Below, in pieces: positions 9,771-18,967 of a stretch of DNA of 64,000 bases (position 1 is its first letter; each line of letters begins with the position of its first letter). Made by a program: the position numbers and the translations under genes. This DNA comes from Paraglaciecola mesophila KMM 241 (lineage in GTDB: Bacteria; Pseudomonadota; Gammaproteobacteria; Enterobacterales; Alteromonadaceae). Under the pieces are notes generated by a model. It was not told the DNA's origin. It made no database searches and saw only the letters and a list, made by a program, of their open reading frames with translations. The DNA lies in assembly GCF_000315015.1 (NCBI RefSeq), contig NZ_BAEP01000004.1:1-64000 (forward strand), read 5' to 3'.

Positions 9771-10136
9771 TTATAGTACCTCAGGGGCCAGTGAGACGAT
9801 TTTCATGTTATTAACACGAAGCTCACGAGTGACCGGGCCAAAGATACGCGTACCAATTGGTTGCTTGTTTGCGTTAAGCAAAACAGCTGCGTTGTTATCG
9901 AAACGGATCGAAGATCCATCAGAACGACGAACGCCTTTTCTAGTACGCACCACCACTGCAGTTAGCACATCACCTTTTTTTACTTTACCGCGAGGAATTG
10001 CTTCTTTAACGGTAACTTTAATGATGTCGCCAATATGTGCATAACGGCGATGCGAGCCACCAAGAACCTTAATACACTGAACCCTGCGAGCACCCGAGTT
10101 ATCGGCTACATCCAGGTTAGTTTGCATTTGGATCAT
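9771..10136 (-). CDS. rplN: 50S ribosomal protein L14
   Basis: 121 residues against 123 in E. coli, with single-residue shortenings in two surface loops (NANKQPIG and RVNNMKI). The start [18 protein letters not shown] and the C-terminal [10 protein letters not shown]...SLAPEVL are diagnostic. L14 lies at the subunit interface and binds RsfS. It is the first gene of this cluster: no rpsQ, rpmC or rplP is upstream, so the spc operon is detached from the S10 operon here. Confidence 0.98.
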   Translation of the reverse strand: MIQMQTNLDVADNSGARRVQCIKVLGGSHRRYAHIGDIIKVTVKEAIPRGKVKKGDVLTAVVVRTRKGVRRSDGSSIRFDNNAAVLLNANKQPIGTRIFGPVTRELRVNNMKIVSLAPEVL

Positions 10137-10214
10137 GTTAGTGCTCCGCTGTTAATTAAGACTCTCACGAGTCGTTTTGTTTCCTAAAAAACCAGCGTTA
10201 TTGCTGACTTTTTA

Positions 10215-10242
10215 TACATACCCCTATTAAAAGGGCGCGAAA
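10215..10242 (-). promoter_or_regulatory. Candidate spc operon promoter
   Basis: About 80 bases upstream of rplN the minus strand has TTTCGC (10237-10242), 16 bases, then TATGTA (10215-10220). An alternative further upstream is TTGCAA, 18 bases, TATATT. The first lies inside a GC-rich/A-rich block (cgcgcccttttaatagggg) that looks structured. A promoter is required here because nothing upstream reads into rplN, but its exact position is a guess. Confidence 0.35.
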
Positions 10243-10739
10243 TACTAACAGAAAATATACAGTGGCGATAGTCGAATTTGCAAAAAAAGGCGACTAATCT
10301 GCAGATTATTTCACCGCACCAGCAAAAATCAAATAAATTACTTTTAAACCAATGGCTTAGTTCATTTGAATATAAGTAAAAAGCTGTTAGTCACTAACGT
10401 TTGAATACGTCTTACAAAACTCTTTCAAGTCTATTTCTAAGATGCTCTTGTCTCGGTTGGTTTCGATAAGCTATTCAAGTCTATTGATGTTATCAATGTA
10501 GCTTGACTAAATGGCTGCTCTGCTTCGCTAATGTACAGTCTGGAATGAGTTGACCATTACACTTCATCCGATGAAGAGCCTGAGGTTGCCTATAATTGGA
10601 GTCGCTTTATTAACAGCTTATGTTCGAAACTGAACCTTGCAACGAATAGCTGATATTCATCTTACTTAGGCGCATCATCCGCCCCTATCAAGAACAACAA
10701 AAGAACAGATTAGTGTGGGGATGATAAGGTATTTAGGGG
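10243..10739. other. Gene-free spacer upstream of the spc operon
   Basis: Together with flanking DNA, a stretch of more than 600 bases (10137-10809) between rplN and the acyl-CoA synthetase holds no open frame I can support. In particular I found no trace of rpsQ, rpmC or rplP on the minus strand, where they would be in an intact S10-spc cluster. It contains short A/T-rich runs and, at its right end, the inverted repeat at 10740-10791. Confidence 0.7.
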
Positions 10740-10791
10740 GCCCCTTTACGTGTTACTCACATTCTATAAATGAATTTACACATAAAGGGGC
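10740..10791. repeat. 14-bp imperfect inverted repeat
   Basis: Arms GCCCCTTTACGTGT (10740-10753) and ACACATAAAGGGGC (10778-10791) pair with one G-T wobble around a 24-base loop. It ends 18 bases after the stop of the acyl-CoA synthetase gene. There is no T-run on either side, so it is not a typical intrinsic terminator. It could be an RNA-stabilising 3' hairpin or a protein site. Confidence 0.65.
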
Positions 10792-10809
10792 GGTTAAAGC
10801 GGGCGCGAT

Positions 10810-12450
10810 CTATTTTTGATAAATTAACTTTTCTCTCTCGGGAGCGTTAATAAGCCCATCGTACTTTTCTTCCAGTAAATGGCGCTTTATCTTGAGCGTA
10901 GGTGTTAGTAGTCCGTTCTCTACAGTCCAATCATCTTTCATGATCACTAAACGGTCGAGTACTGCGTGACTTTCTAAACCCGCGTTAACAGATTCCAAGG
11001 TTGCTAACAGGCTCTTTTCTACTTTGTCTTTGTCTTGTTTGGCGGCATCTTCTGATAATACGACTAACGCAATAGGCTGTTTTAATTGCGAGCCGGTGAC
11101 ACAGACTTGCTCTACAGAAGAGTTGCCCATAATGACAGCTTCAATCGGTACCGGCGCTATATACTTACCCTTGGCTGTTTTAAATATCTCTTTTAAGCGC
11201 CCGGTAATTTTAATATAGCCATCACTATCGATTGCGCCCTTATCACCTGTGCGCAAGTATCCGTCTTCAGTAAAGGTTTCAGCAGTTTTCTCAGGCTCCA
11301 GATAATATTCCTGCATATTACACGGCCCTTTAACTTGTATCTCGCCTTCTTCGCCAATTCTGATATCGACACCTTCGTAAGCGCGGCCAATACTACCGAT
11401 TTTATCCTCTCTAAATGGAACACAACAGGTACCGTAAGCACTGTTTTCTGTCATTCCCCATCCTTCAGATATTTTAACGCCTACTTTCAAAAACCATTTC
11501 AAAGTGGCTGGCGAAATAGGAGCGGACCCACTGGCACACATACGGGCCTTATCTAAGCCAAGTTTAGTTCTAATCTTGCCCGCGACAATATTGCCGACAA
11601 ACGGTATTTTCAGCAGAAAATCGAGTTTCTTCTGGGGCATGTTTGCTAAAACCCCCATTTGGAAACGAGTCCAAAGACGCGGAACGGAAATAAACAACGT
11701 AGGCCTTAGGTGGCAAATATCGCGATTGAACGTATCAAGCGACTCTATAAAACCAATTTGAGTGTTTGCGTAGAAACTAGCCATTTCCACCAAAACGCGC
11801 TCGGTGATATGCGCCAATGGCAAGTAACTCAATATACGGTCTTCGTCGCCAACGCTTAATTCATTTCTTGAATTGCTCGCTGCCCAACTAATCGAATTAT
11901 AGGTATGTACTACACCTTTGGGGTTACCCGTACTGCCCGACGTATAGATAATCGTCATAGTGCCGTCCATTTCGGGTACTGGGCGCTCTAAATAGGGTTC
12001 ATTTGCCATCAATGAATCCCAATCCTTGTCGGCTTCAATATCAGGATAAGGAAATGCTAACTTAGTAACGCCTTCAGGGATCGCTGCTACTTGCTCAGCA
12101 GTGTCATCTAACTTGCCTACAAAAATAACAGGACATGCTGCGTGATTTAACACATATTGAATCGTTTTTTCGCCGGCTGTTGAATAAATTGGTACGGATA
12201 TATGGCCGGCCAACATAATCGCTAAATCCGCGATGAACCATTCAGCACAGTTTTTAGATAACACGGCAATGTGGCTACCTTCTGGTAAGTTCAGCGCAAT
12301 TAAGCCAGCTGCCACGCGGCGTACTTTGTCTGCCGCCTGTGCCCATGTATAACTAATAACAGCACCATTAATCGGCTGCTTCAAATATACCTTCTGCGGC
12401 GTTGTATCTTCCCAGTGGTACATCATTTCTAAGGGCGTCTTTAACGACAT
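10810..12450 (-). CDS. AMP-dependent acyl-CoA synthetase (FAA1/long-chain type)
   Basis: 546 residues of the ANL adenylating superfamily. The AMP-binding P-loop YTSGSTGNPKG is at about 169-179, the A5 motif GWGMTEN in the middle third, and GYLRTGDKG with the hinge ITGRLKEIFKTAKGKYIAPVPIE towards the C-terminus; that last lysine-rich segment is typical of long-chain FAA1/eukaryote-like synthetases. It should activate fatty acids to acyl-CoA at the membrane face. It is monocistronic, with the LysR gene 162 bases behind it. A short palindrome CGTTATAACG (12488-12497) lies 37 bases upstream of its start and could be an operator. Substrate chain length cannot be read from sequence. Confidence 0.88.
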   Translation of the reverse strand: MSLKTPLEMMYHWEDTTPQKVYLKQPINGAVISYTWAQAADKVRRVAAGLIALNLPEGSHIAVLSKNCAEWFIADLAIMLAGHISVPIYSTAGEKTIQYVLNHAACPVIFVGKLDDTAEQVAAIPEGVTKLAFPYPDIEADKDWDSLMANEPYLERPVPEMDGTMTIIYTSGSTGNPKGVVHTYNSISWAASNSRNELSVGDEDRILSYLPLAHITERVLVEMASFYANTQIGFIESLDTFNRDICHLRPTLFISVPRLWTRFQMGVLANMPQKKLDFLLKIPFVGNIVAGKIRTKLGLDKARMCASGSAPISPATLKWFLKVGVKISEGWGMTENSAYGTCCVPFREDKIGSIGRAYEGVDIRIGEEGEIQVKGPCNMQEYYLEPEKTAETFTEDGYLRTGDKGAIDSDGYIKITGRLKEIFKTAKGKYIAPVPIEAVIMGNSSVEQVCVTGSQLKQPIALVVLSEDAAKQDKDKVEKSLLATLESVNAGLESHAVLDRLVIMKDDWTVENGLLTPTLKIKRHLLEEKYDGLINAPEREKLIYQK

Positions 12451-12612
12451 GTTGTCTCCCGTACATAAATCTACATTTTGATAACAACGTTATAACGATT
12501 GAAACCCCACAGGTCAAACAACTATAAGACTTAAGCATTTATTTTGCGTATTCACTTCGATAAACAGAATCAATTCAGCCTATCTTTTCGCCAGAAAGGT
12601 GTTTTTTTAGCC

Positions 12613-13506
12613 TCATTGCGGGATTTCGCTGAACATTCTCTCAAGCCAGTTCGAAAAACACTGAATTTTTTCGCGCTTAAAATGCGCTTCAGGCGCCACC
12701 AAATAATATGCGTAATGACACTTAAAACTAAAATTGAACAGTTTCACCAATTGCCCTTTTTCTAACTGTTCGAATATCAGGCTATTACGCACCATTGCTA
12801 TGCCCTGCCCCGCTAGCGCCGCTTCAATAATAGTGACACTGGAGTCATCTACGTGTAGAGCATTGCGGCCCACGTCTGGGTTTATCCGATGCTGCTGATA
12901 GAAAGATTTCCAGGCGGGCATAATATCGCTGCTTTTCTCGGTTAAAGTGGGATGACGGGAAACAGATTGTGCCGTGTCAATTTGTTTAGCTAACCCAGGA
13001 TGACAAACTAGGTGAATAGTATCCTGGGCCAACTTTCTGCTTTTTAACTGAGGGTAATCGCCGATGCCAAATCGTATTGCCAAATCTAATTCATTTTGGT
13101 CAAAATCTAATAAACGGTTTGTTGGCTGGATCCTTACATTTATATGGGGATATTCTTGCTGAAACAAATACAAACGCGGTACAAGCCATCGAGAAGATAA
13201 CGACTCAATCACGGTTAAGTTTAAAATATTGGGTCTTGGATCCATCACCAAGTTGCCTACGCCTTTATCTAGAAAGCTAAACCCTGTGGCGATATCAGGT
13301 AACAGTCTTTCCCCCGCCTTTGTTAAAGACACATGCCGGTGACCTCTTATAAACAGCTGACAACCGAAGAAGGCTTCTAACGTTTTAATGTGTTGGCTGA
13401 TAGCAGCTTGAGTAACAAACATTTGTTCCGCTGCGGCTTTAAAACTCAATGTTTCTGCAGCTGCTAAAAAATAACGAAGCGCATTGAGGGGCGGAAGTTT
13501 ATTCAT
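12613..13506 (-). CDS. LysR-type transcriptional regulator, GcvA-like
   Basis: 297 residues from ATG at 13506; a GTG at 13515 would add three residues. The winged HTH (about 1-62) reads PPLNALRYFLAAAETLSFKAAAEQMFVTQAAISQHIKTLE, with the LPPLNALRxF start typical of GcvA/AmpR-like members. The co-inducer domain (about 90-297) contains RPNILNLTVIESLSSRWLVPRL and DLAIRFGIG. A perfect 14-bp inverted repeat sits right at its 5' end (13516-13546), between this gene and the divergent exported-protein gene. Autoregulation and control of that neighbour are the simplest guess. No ligand can be assigned. Confidence 0.9.
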   Translation of the reverse strand: MNKLPPLNALRYFLAAAETLSFKAAAEQMFVTQAAISQHIKTLEAFFGCQLFIRGHRHVSLTKAGERLLPDIATGFSFLDKGVGNLVMDPRPNILNLTVIESLSSRWLVPRLYLFQQEYPHINVRIQPTNRLLDFDQNELDLAIRFGIGDYPQLKSRKLAQDTIHLVCHPGLAKQIDTAQSVSRHPTLTEKSSDIMPAWKSFYQQHRINPDVGRNALHVDDSSVTIIEAALAGQGIAMVRNSLIFEQLEKGQLVKLFNFSFKCHYAYYLVAPEAHFKREKIQCFSNWLERMFSEIPQ

Positions 13507-13515
13507 GAAAGACAC

Positions 13516-13546
13516 AACTACAGTTAAGTTTTACTTAACTGTAGTT
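13516..13546. promoter_or_regulatory. Perfect 14-bp inverted repeat, likely LysR operator
   Basis: AACTACAGTTAAGT (13516-13529), three Ts, then ACTTAACTGTAGTT (13533-13546). The arms are perfectly complementary. It abuts the LysR start and lies 70 bases upstream of the divergent exported-protein gene. The T-N11-A character (TTAAGT-TTT-ACTTAA core) suits a LysR dimer site. As DNA it could also extrude, or as RNA form a 14-bp hairpin in the lysR leader. Confidence 0.7.
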
Positions 13547-13616
13547 TAGTTTTAATCGTTTGTCAGTCGAAGTGTGCCAGCCTATCGTTAAACCTCCAAA
13601 CCACGAGGACTTAACG

Positions 13617-13949
13617 ATGAAAAACAACATGAAATCTTGCCTAGCGTTTAGCATTGCCCTGCTATTACTCAGCGTAAGCTCGGCCGCTCATGCAGAACAA
13701 GGATTAGAAAAACTATATACAAAAACGGGTTATCCATTTGAACCTTTGGTCAAGCGTTCGCAATTGGTTCGTATTTTGTACCAACGACAAGATGAAACGG
13801 TGACATGTCGAACGGAAGTAACTCAAGGCTCGATTGTGTGGCAAGGGCAAGAAAAAAAGGCCCGGCATGATGATTTCATTACCGAGCCATTGCGATCTTG
13901 TTTAGAGCGCTCAGAAGCGAAAAGGTTATTGAAGAATACCTACCAATAA
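13617..13949 (+). CDS. Small exported protein, unknown function
   Basis: 110 residues from ATG at 13617. A Shine-Dalgarno gagga (13605-13609) supports this start; a longer frame from 13560 lacks one. A signal peptide is clear (MKNNMKSCLAFSIALLLLS...SAAHA, cleaved near residue 26). The mature protein of about 84 residues has two cysteines (TCRTE and RSCLE) that could form a disulfide, and is rich in charged residues. I do not recognise a family. It is divergent from the LysR gene across the 14-bp palindrome, so the regulator may control it. Its coding sequence looks similar in composition to its neighbours. Confidence 0.75.
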   Translation: MKNNMKSCLAFSIALLLLSVSSAAHAEQGLEKLYTKTGYPFEPLVKRSQLVRILYQRQDETVTCRTEVTQGSIVWQGQEKKARHDDFITEPLRSCLERSEAKRLLKNTYQ

Positions 13950-14129
13950 CCGGTAGTATCACGCCTGCTGCTTTAACTATTGCCATATCTGCTTGTGGCA
14001 GTAGTTATCGCTGCGTTTAATGTATAAGGCTGACTCTTAGGGTATGAACACAGCACCCTACGCTTATGTAGAAACTACAAAACATAAAAAGGTGTGACAA
14101 ACCTAAATTATCAGTGTCAAACGTTACTA

Positions 14130-14870
14130 CTAGCTAGTGCGCTGACGCACAATTTCATACAAGCAAATACCAGTCGCGACCGATACATTCAAGCTAGAAA
14201 CCGAACCTGCCATGGGCAGCTTTATTAGCTCGTCGCAATGTTCTCGGGTCAGCCTGCGCATTCCTTTACCTTCGGCGCCCATCACCAGCGCTATCGGCCC
14301 TTGCATCTTACAATCGTAAATACTCTGGGTTGCTTCACCCGCAGTACCAACAACCCACACGCCTGCATCTTTAATCTCACGTATAGTACGTGCCAGGTTA
14401 GTCACCTGCACAAGCGGGATCAAATCAGCTGCCCCGCAAGCGACTTTCCTCACCACTGGTGTTAACGCTACCGAGTTGTCTTTGGGCACCACAATAGCAT
14501 CAATACCCGCTGCATCGGCGGTTCGTAAACACGCACCTAAATTATGAGGGTCAGTTACACCATCAAGTATTAACAAAAAAGGCGTGCCGCTGTTTTTAAT
14601 GATTTCGTCTAAATCATTCTCGTTAAACTGTTTACCGGGCTTCGCTTTCGCTACAATACCTTGGTGCTGCTCGCCATTTACCTTATCGTCTAAGGTTTTG
14701 CGCTGGCAAAATTGCACAGCAATACCAAATTTACGCGCGTGATTGATGATTGAATTAATCGGTTTGTCGTCACGACCTTTAAGGACAAACAACTCAATCA
14801 AACGCTCTGGTTCTCGCTCTATCACTGCCTCTAATGCATGAATACCATACAACCACTCATGTTGAGCCAT
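14130..14870 (-). CDS. rlmB: 23S rRNA (guanosine-2'-O-)-methyltransferase RlmB
   Basis: 246 residues, close to E. coli RlmB (243), which methylates G2251 in the P loop of 23S rRNA. The N-terminal SpoU substrate-binding domain (about 1-75; [17 protein letters not shown]) precedes the knotted SPOUT domain. The latter has [39 protein letters not shown] and [15 protein letters not shown], the three SpoU motifs. It follows rnr by 2 bases, the conserved rnr-rlmB pair. Confidence 0.96.
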   Translation of the reverse strand: MAQHEWLYGIHALEAVIEREPERLIELFVLKGRDDKPINSIINHARKFGIAVQFCQRKTLDDKVNGEQHQGIVAKAKPGKQFNENDLDEIIKNSGTPFLLILDGVTDPHNLGACLRTADAAGIDAIVVPKDNSVALTPVVRKVACGAADLIPLVQVTNLARTIREIKDAGVWVVGTAGEATQSIYDCKMQGPIALVMGAEGKGMRRLTREHCDELIKLPMAGSVSSLNVSVATGICLYEIVRQRTS

Positions 14871-14872
14871 AT

Positions 14873-17305
14873 TTATTTGTTCCTTTTACTGGACGAGGAG
14901 CGACGTGACTTAGCCGCTGGTTTATCGGCTGCCCCCCCTTTACCACTCGAACGACGAGTGCGTGGTTTCTTTTTAGCGCCACCAGCTTTGCCGTTCTCAT
15001 TTGCCGATTTGGCTCCTGCTTTGGATACAGGGCTTTCTTTGCCTGAGCTATTGTTGGCTGAACCTTTCTTCGTGGACGATGATTTCTTTGCTCCGCGTTT
15101 TCCACCTCTTGGTTTTGGTGGCGCTTTGGCTAATACAAAGTCTATTTTTCGTTCATCCAAATTCACCCCAGCCACCTTCACTTCAAGCGGATCCCCAAGG
15201 CGGTACACTATGCCTGAATTTTCTCCGACTAAGTGCTGCTTCGTTTCATCAAACTGGTAGAAGTCATTATCTAATGCAGAAATATGCACTAGCCCATCAA
15301 TATGAAACTCAGATAAACGTACGAAAAAGCCAAAACTGGTTACCGATGCTATAACGCCATCAAAGGTATCTCCAACATGGTCGAGCATAAATTCACATTT
15401 GAGCCAATCGGATACATCGCGTGTTGCATCGTCGGCGCGTCGCTCTGTCATAGAACATTGCTCGCCTAATGCATCCACCTCTTCTGCCGTATACGCTTTA
15501 CCGCCAGTCTTACTTTTGCGCTGTTGCTTTTTATCTATCGTGGCTTTTAAAGCACGATGCACAACTAAATCGGGGTAGCGACGAATGGGTGATGTGAAAT
15601 GCGCGTAAGCTTCTAATGCTAAACCAAAGTGGCCAATGTTTTCATGGCTGTACACTGCTTGCTTCATAGAACGAAGCAACATGGTTTGAATTAGCTCTTG
15701 ATCGGCCCTGCCCTGAATTTTGCTGATCACCTCAGTAAATTCTTGTGGCGAAGCATCTTTGCTAATGTGATGGGTAATTCCGACCTCTGCCAAATAAGAC
15801 AAAAACGCACTTAATCGATCAGAATCCGGTTCATCATGTATACGGTACAAGGCTTCAGCTTTTTGCTTGCTTAAGGTTTTGGCCGCAGCTACGTTGGCCA
15901 AAATCATACACTCTTCTATCAGTTTGTGAGCATCATTTCGCGTGACAGGCACGATGGTATCTATTTTACGCTGCGCATTGAACACGAACTTACTTTCTTG
16001 AGTTTCAAATTCAATAGCACCCCGCTGACTACGTCTGCGTTTCAACGTACGGTACATGTCGTGTAAATTTTTAAGATGTGGAACCTGCTCTGCGTAGCGA
16101 TTTTTCAGTTCAGGATGAGCCTGGCCGTCATCTTTTAATATATCCCATACTTTTGTGTAAGTAAGGCGCGCTTTTGAGTTCATAACAGCTTCGTAAAATT
16201 GATGTTGTGCGAGCTCTCCGTTTGCGCTGATGGTCATTTCACAAACCATACATAATCGGTCTACTTGAGGGTTTAATGAACACAAACCGTTAGAGAGTAC
16301 TTCAGGCAGCATGGGAATAACCTGCTCTGGGAAATAAACCGAGTTACCACGGTTTTGCGCTTCGCTATCAAGCGCCGTGCCTGGTCTGACATAATAACTT
16401 ACATCAGCAATCGCCACCCATAACTGCCAACCACCGTCATCTAGCGGTTCACAAAATACAGCATCATCGAAATCACGTGCGTCTTCACCATCTATAGTAA
16501 CTAACGGTAATTGACGCAAATCGATTCTATTTTCTTTCGCTTCTTCAGGTACTTCCTCATTGAGGTCGGCAATTTGCTTGGTAACACCTTTGGGCCAAGC
16601 GTGAGGGATATCGAAAGTGCGCAGTGCCATGTCGATTTCCATGCCCGGCGCCATATGCTCACCTAGCACTTCTAACACTTTACCAATCGCGTTCACGCGA
16701 CGTCTTGGGCGTTGAACAATCTCTACCACAACGATGAAGCCCTGACGGGCACCGTTGACATACTCAGCAGGAATACTGATTTCATGATTAATACGGCTGT
16801 CATCGGGAATAACGATACCGGCACCATTTTCAAAAAAGTAACGGCCAACAATAGGCTCGCTGCGCGGCTCGATAATTTTAGCGATGCGTGCTTCTCTGCG
16901 GCCTCGGTTATCGGTACCGCTTTCTTTGACCAGCACTATGTCGCCGTGCAGTACAGTCGCCATTTGTGCATTGTGAATAAACAGGTCTTTCTCACCGTCA
17001 TCACGCTTCAAAAATCCAAAACCGTCACGGTGGCCAATCACACGCCCTTGAATTAACTCTTCTAATTTAAGCTTGGCGTATTTTTTATCACGATTGAATT
17101 CGATTTGCCCTTCGCGCTCCATTGCACGCAAACGACGCTGGATACCAATTCGGCTATCTTCGTCTTCTGCATTTAATAGGTGACAAAATTCAAGAAAGGA
17201 CAACGGTTTTTTGGCTTTGGTGAGTAATTCAAGTAAATACTCACGGCTCGCTACTGGATTTTCGTATTTTTCTTTCTCGCGCTGGTAAAAGGGATCGTCG
17301 CTCAT
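14873..17305 (-). CDS. rnr: Ribonuclease R
   Basis: 810 residues (E. coli 813). In order: N-terminal winged helix (to about 80), two cold-shock domains, the RNB catalytic domain with the metal-binding [12 protein letters not shown] motif, an S1 domain ([21 protein letters not shown]), and a basic low-complexity tail. The last 80 or so residues are almost only K, R, S, G and A, longer and more serine-rich than I expect for E. coli. RNase R is a 3'-5' exonuclease that degrades structured RNA and works in rRNA and tmRNA quality control. Clustering with rlmB and motX is as in Vibrio. Confidence 0.97.
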   Translation of the reverse strand: MSDDPFYQREKEKYENPVASREYLLELLTKAKKPLSFLEFCHLLNAEDEDSRIGIQRRLRAMEREGQIEFNRDKKYAKLKLEELIQGRVIGHRDGFGFLKRDDGEKDLFIHNAQMATVLHGDIVLVKESGTDNRGRREARIAKIIEPRSEPIVGRYFFENGAGIVIPDDSRINHEISIPAEYVNGARQGFIVVVEIVQRPRRRVNAIGKVLEVLGEHMAPGMEIDMALRTFDIPHAWPKGVTKQIADLNEEVPEEAKENRIDLRQLPLVTIDGEDARDFDDAVFCEPLDDGGWQLWVAIADVSYYVRPGTALDSEAQNRGNSVYFPEQVIPMLPEVLSNGLCSLNPQVDRLCMVCEMTISANGELAQHQFYEAVMNSKARLTYTKVWDILKDDGQAHPELKNRYAEQVPHLKNLHDMYRTLKRRRSQRGAIEFETQESKFVFNAQRKIDTIVPVTRNDAHKLIEECMILANVAAAKTLSKQKAEALYRIHDEPDSDRLSAFLSYLAEVGITHHISKDASPQEFTEVISKIQGRADQELIQTMLLRSMKQAVYSHENIGHFGLALEAYAHFTSPIRRYPDLVVHRALKATIDKKQQRKSKTGGKAYTAEEVDALGEQCSMTERRADDATRDVSDWLKCEFMLDHVGDTFDGVIASVTSFGFFVRLSEFHIDGLVHISALDNDFYQFDETKQHLVGENSGIVYRLGDPLEVKVAGVNLDERKIDFVLAKAPPKPRGGKRGAKKSSSTKKGSANNSSGKESPVSKAGAKSANENGKAGGAKKKPRTRRSSGKGGAADKPAAKSRRSSSSKRNK

Positions 17306-17444
17306 ATAAGTGATGGCGTTTCCAAGTTAGGTAAATGTTGCGCCTAGTATAACGAAGCTGGCGCAATTAAAAACGCTTAATTGACAACGACAAGGCGCAA
17401 GTTGTTCTACATAGATAAAACGACCGATTTAATGGGGAAATAAG

Positions 17445-18098
17445 TTAGGAATCCAAAGGACGTTTCGCTTTGCGTACCGCTTTAGGATGCATCAGCTTTT
17501 CTAGATCAGACAAGCAAGACGCAATTTTTTGATGGGTTTTCTTATCGTTCGTCACGGCGTTATATAACCAATGGTAAGCATCTTCGTAATCGTAAGGACT
17601 GCCATAACCATCCAAGAACAATTCCACCAACTCTATTTGCGCTTTTTGGTTACCCAACATCGATGCTTCGCGCAAAAACACCACCGCGCGCTCTTTATCT
17701 TGTTGCACCAACTTGCCTTGAGCATAGTAACGGCCCAGTTGCTCTAGACCTTCAGGTAAACCTTGGTCAGCGGCTTGGCGCATAAAGTTAATACCCCGCT
17801 CAGGTTCAGCCGTTACGCATACGCCCCAAGCAAGCATGTCACCCCATAAAAACTGATAGGCAGGTATTTTTAAGGTTTGCGCTCTGGCCTCAATGTCTTG
17901 CACTAATTGGCAATCATCTAACACAACTTGGCTAAGATGCTCATTGCGGTGAATTAGCCGAAGCAACTCATCTTGGGAATAGAGTTGTACCGCTTTGATT
18001 TCATCTGCTGCGCGGCTAGCAGACATACCAGAGGTTGTTAAAATAAGCAGCCCAGCCAGTAGGCCAGCATAGGACAATTTAGGGAATGACATTTTCAT
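17445..18098 (-). CDS. motX: Sodium-driven polar flagellar motor protein MotX
   Basis: 217 residues from ATG at 18098; a longer frame to 18254 adds a segment with no signal-peptide character. The signal peptide (FPKLSYAGLLAGLLIL..) precedes a domain with the two cysteines and the phrase AYQFLWGDMLAWGVCV, which I recall almost unchanged from Vibrio MotX. Sel1-like repeats follow (GLPEGLEQLGRYYAQGKLVQQDKERAVVFLREA and GNQKAQIELVELFLDGYGSPYDYEDAYHWL). MotX joins MotY in the T ring that holds PomA/PomB stators. Location beside rnr is the same as in Vibrio. A perfect FliA -10 element (18131-18138) lies 33 bases upstream. Confidence 0.92.
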   Translation of the reverse strand: MKMSFPKLSYAGLLAGLLILTTSGMSASRAADEIKAVQLYSQDELLRLIHRNEHLSQVVLDDCQLVQDIEARAQTLKIPAYQFLWGDMLAWGVCVTAEPERGINFMRQAADQGLPEGLEQLGRYYAQGKLVQQDKERAVVFLREASMLGNQKAQIELVELFLDGYGSPYDYEDAYHWLYNAVTNDKKTHQKIASCLSDLEKLMHPKAVRKAKRPLDS

Positions 18099-18130
18099 AT
18101 GGGATCTATCTACTGTGGCGTATATCACTT

Positions 18131-18157
18131 TTATCGGCAGCATCTGGATTTGGTAAA
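18131..18157 (-). promoter_or_regulatory. Sigma-28 (FliA) promoter for motX
   Basis: On the minus strand GCCGATAA (18131-18138) matches the FliA -10 consensus at all eight bases. Fifteen bases upstream the -35 is TTTA (18154-18157), only partly like TAAA. The position 33 bases before the motX start, and motX being a flagellar gene, support it. Confidence 0.65.
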
Positions 18158-18213
18158 CCCCTAACTGCCGATCCTGCTCCTGAATTGATCTAGCTAGAAC
18201 AGATAAGTATGCC

Positions 18214-18447
18214 TTAACTCGCCAATGCTGACTGAACGACTTGAGCGTGTTCAATCAGATCATGACCAAGATCTGTTAAGTAACCGCCATCTGGCAATGT
18301 CACTATTCCTTTTTCAAATAGACGTTTGGCAGCATCGACCACAGCAGGCTCTGCATCATGGTGTATTTTTAAGCCCTGCATCAGGCTTGTGGTAGGGAAT
18401 TTTAATAACAAATTAAACTCGCTAACCATTTCGTTCGTAAGTGACAT
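18214..18447 (-). CDS. TIGR02647 family conserved hypothetical protein
   Basis: 77 residues from ATG at 18447, preceded by a gagg Shine-Dalgarno; a longer frame to 18483 is unlikely. The sequence MSLTNEMVSEFNLLLKFPTTSLMQGLKIHHDAEPAVVDAAKRLFEKGIVTLPDGGYLTDLG fits the short TIGR02647 family, whose function is unknown. The C-terminal half (LFEKGIVTLPDGGYLTDLGHDLIEH) resembles the wing of a winged helix, so nucleic-acid binding is possible. It lies 116 bases upstream of motX on the same strand, but motX seems to have its own promoter in between. Confidence 0.85.
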   Translation of the reverse strand: MSLTNEMVSEFNLLLKFPTTSLMQGLKIHHDAEPAVVDAAKRLFEKGIVTLPDGGYLTDLGHDLIEHAQVVQSALAS

Positions 18448-18483
18448 AGGCAATCCTCGATGATTGTTGTGTAGTAAAGACAA

Positions 18484-18967
18484 TACATTCAGGTTTGCTC
18501 AGCTTACTTTCACCAACGACGTTTGCGCACAGAGTTTGAAGATAAACACCCACTCAATACGCGACAAAAAGTATGTCGAGCCAACCCGTTAATTTTGCAC
18601 ATCATGCTAGCTCAATAAACCACTAGACGTTAATAAAATCAAGCCAAAAACCACAAAGAGACAACAAAGAGTTTTCATTTTCTGGAAATTGGTAAAAGAG
18701 AAATAGCTAAAAATAACAAGGTCTAACGATCCATCTCGTAACTTAGCACCGAGCAGTTTATACTCTGATAAATTAGATATGACTTTTAATGCTCTTCACT
18801 TACATTGAGACATTAATCGAAGTACAACTAAGCAGTTTGAACCACTCGTTATTCTGCACATTTTCGGAAGGCTGCATAAGCGCCAATAAGTCGCTGTTAA
18901 AACACCTTCACTCACATTTTAATTATTTGCGCCAGCAGCGCAATTTGATATAGCGCAGAACATTATT
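18484..18967. other. Gene-free spacer between TIGR02647 gene and fre
   Basis: Nearly 500 A/T-rich bases between two divergent genes. I see no convincing open frame, RNA gene, terminator or repeat. It must hold the promoters of both flanking genes, but no strong -35/-10 pair stood out. Confidence 0.6.

Noticed and set aside
10137-10809. Remnant of rpsQ, rpmC or rplP, or a transposon scar explaining the S10/spc break
   Set aside because: No frame in any direction shows conserved residues of these proteins, and no terminal repeats or transposase fragments were found.
12544-12765. 73-codon plus-strand frame
   Set aside because: It lies mostly antisense to the 3' end of the LysR gene, which has clear protein-family support.
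13974-14007. 12-bp hairpin between the exported-protein gene and rlmB as a terminator
   Set aside because: The stem has a mismatch and no T-run follows on either strand; kept only as weak structure.
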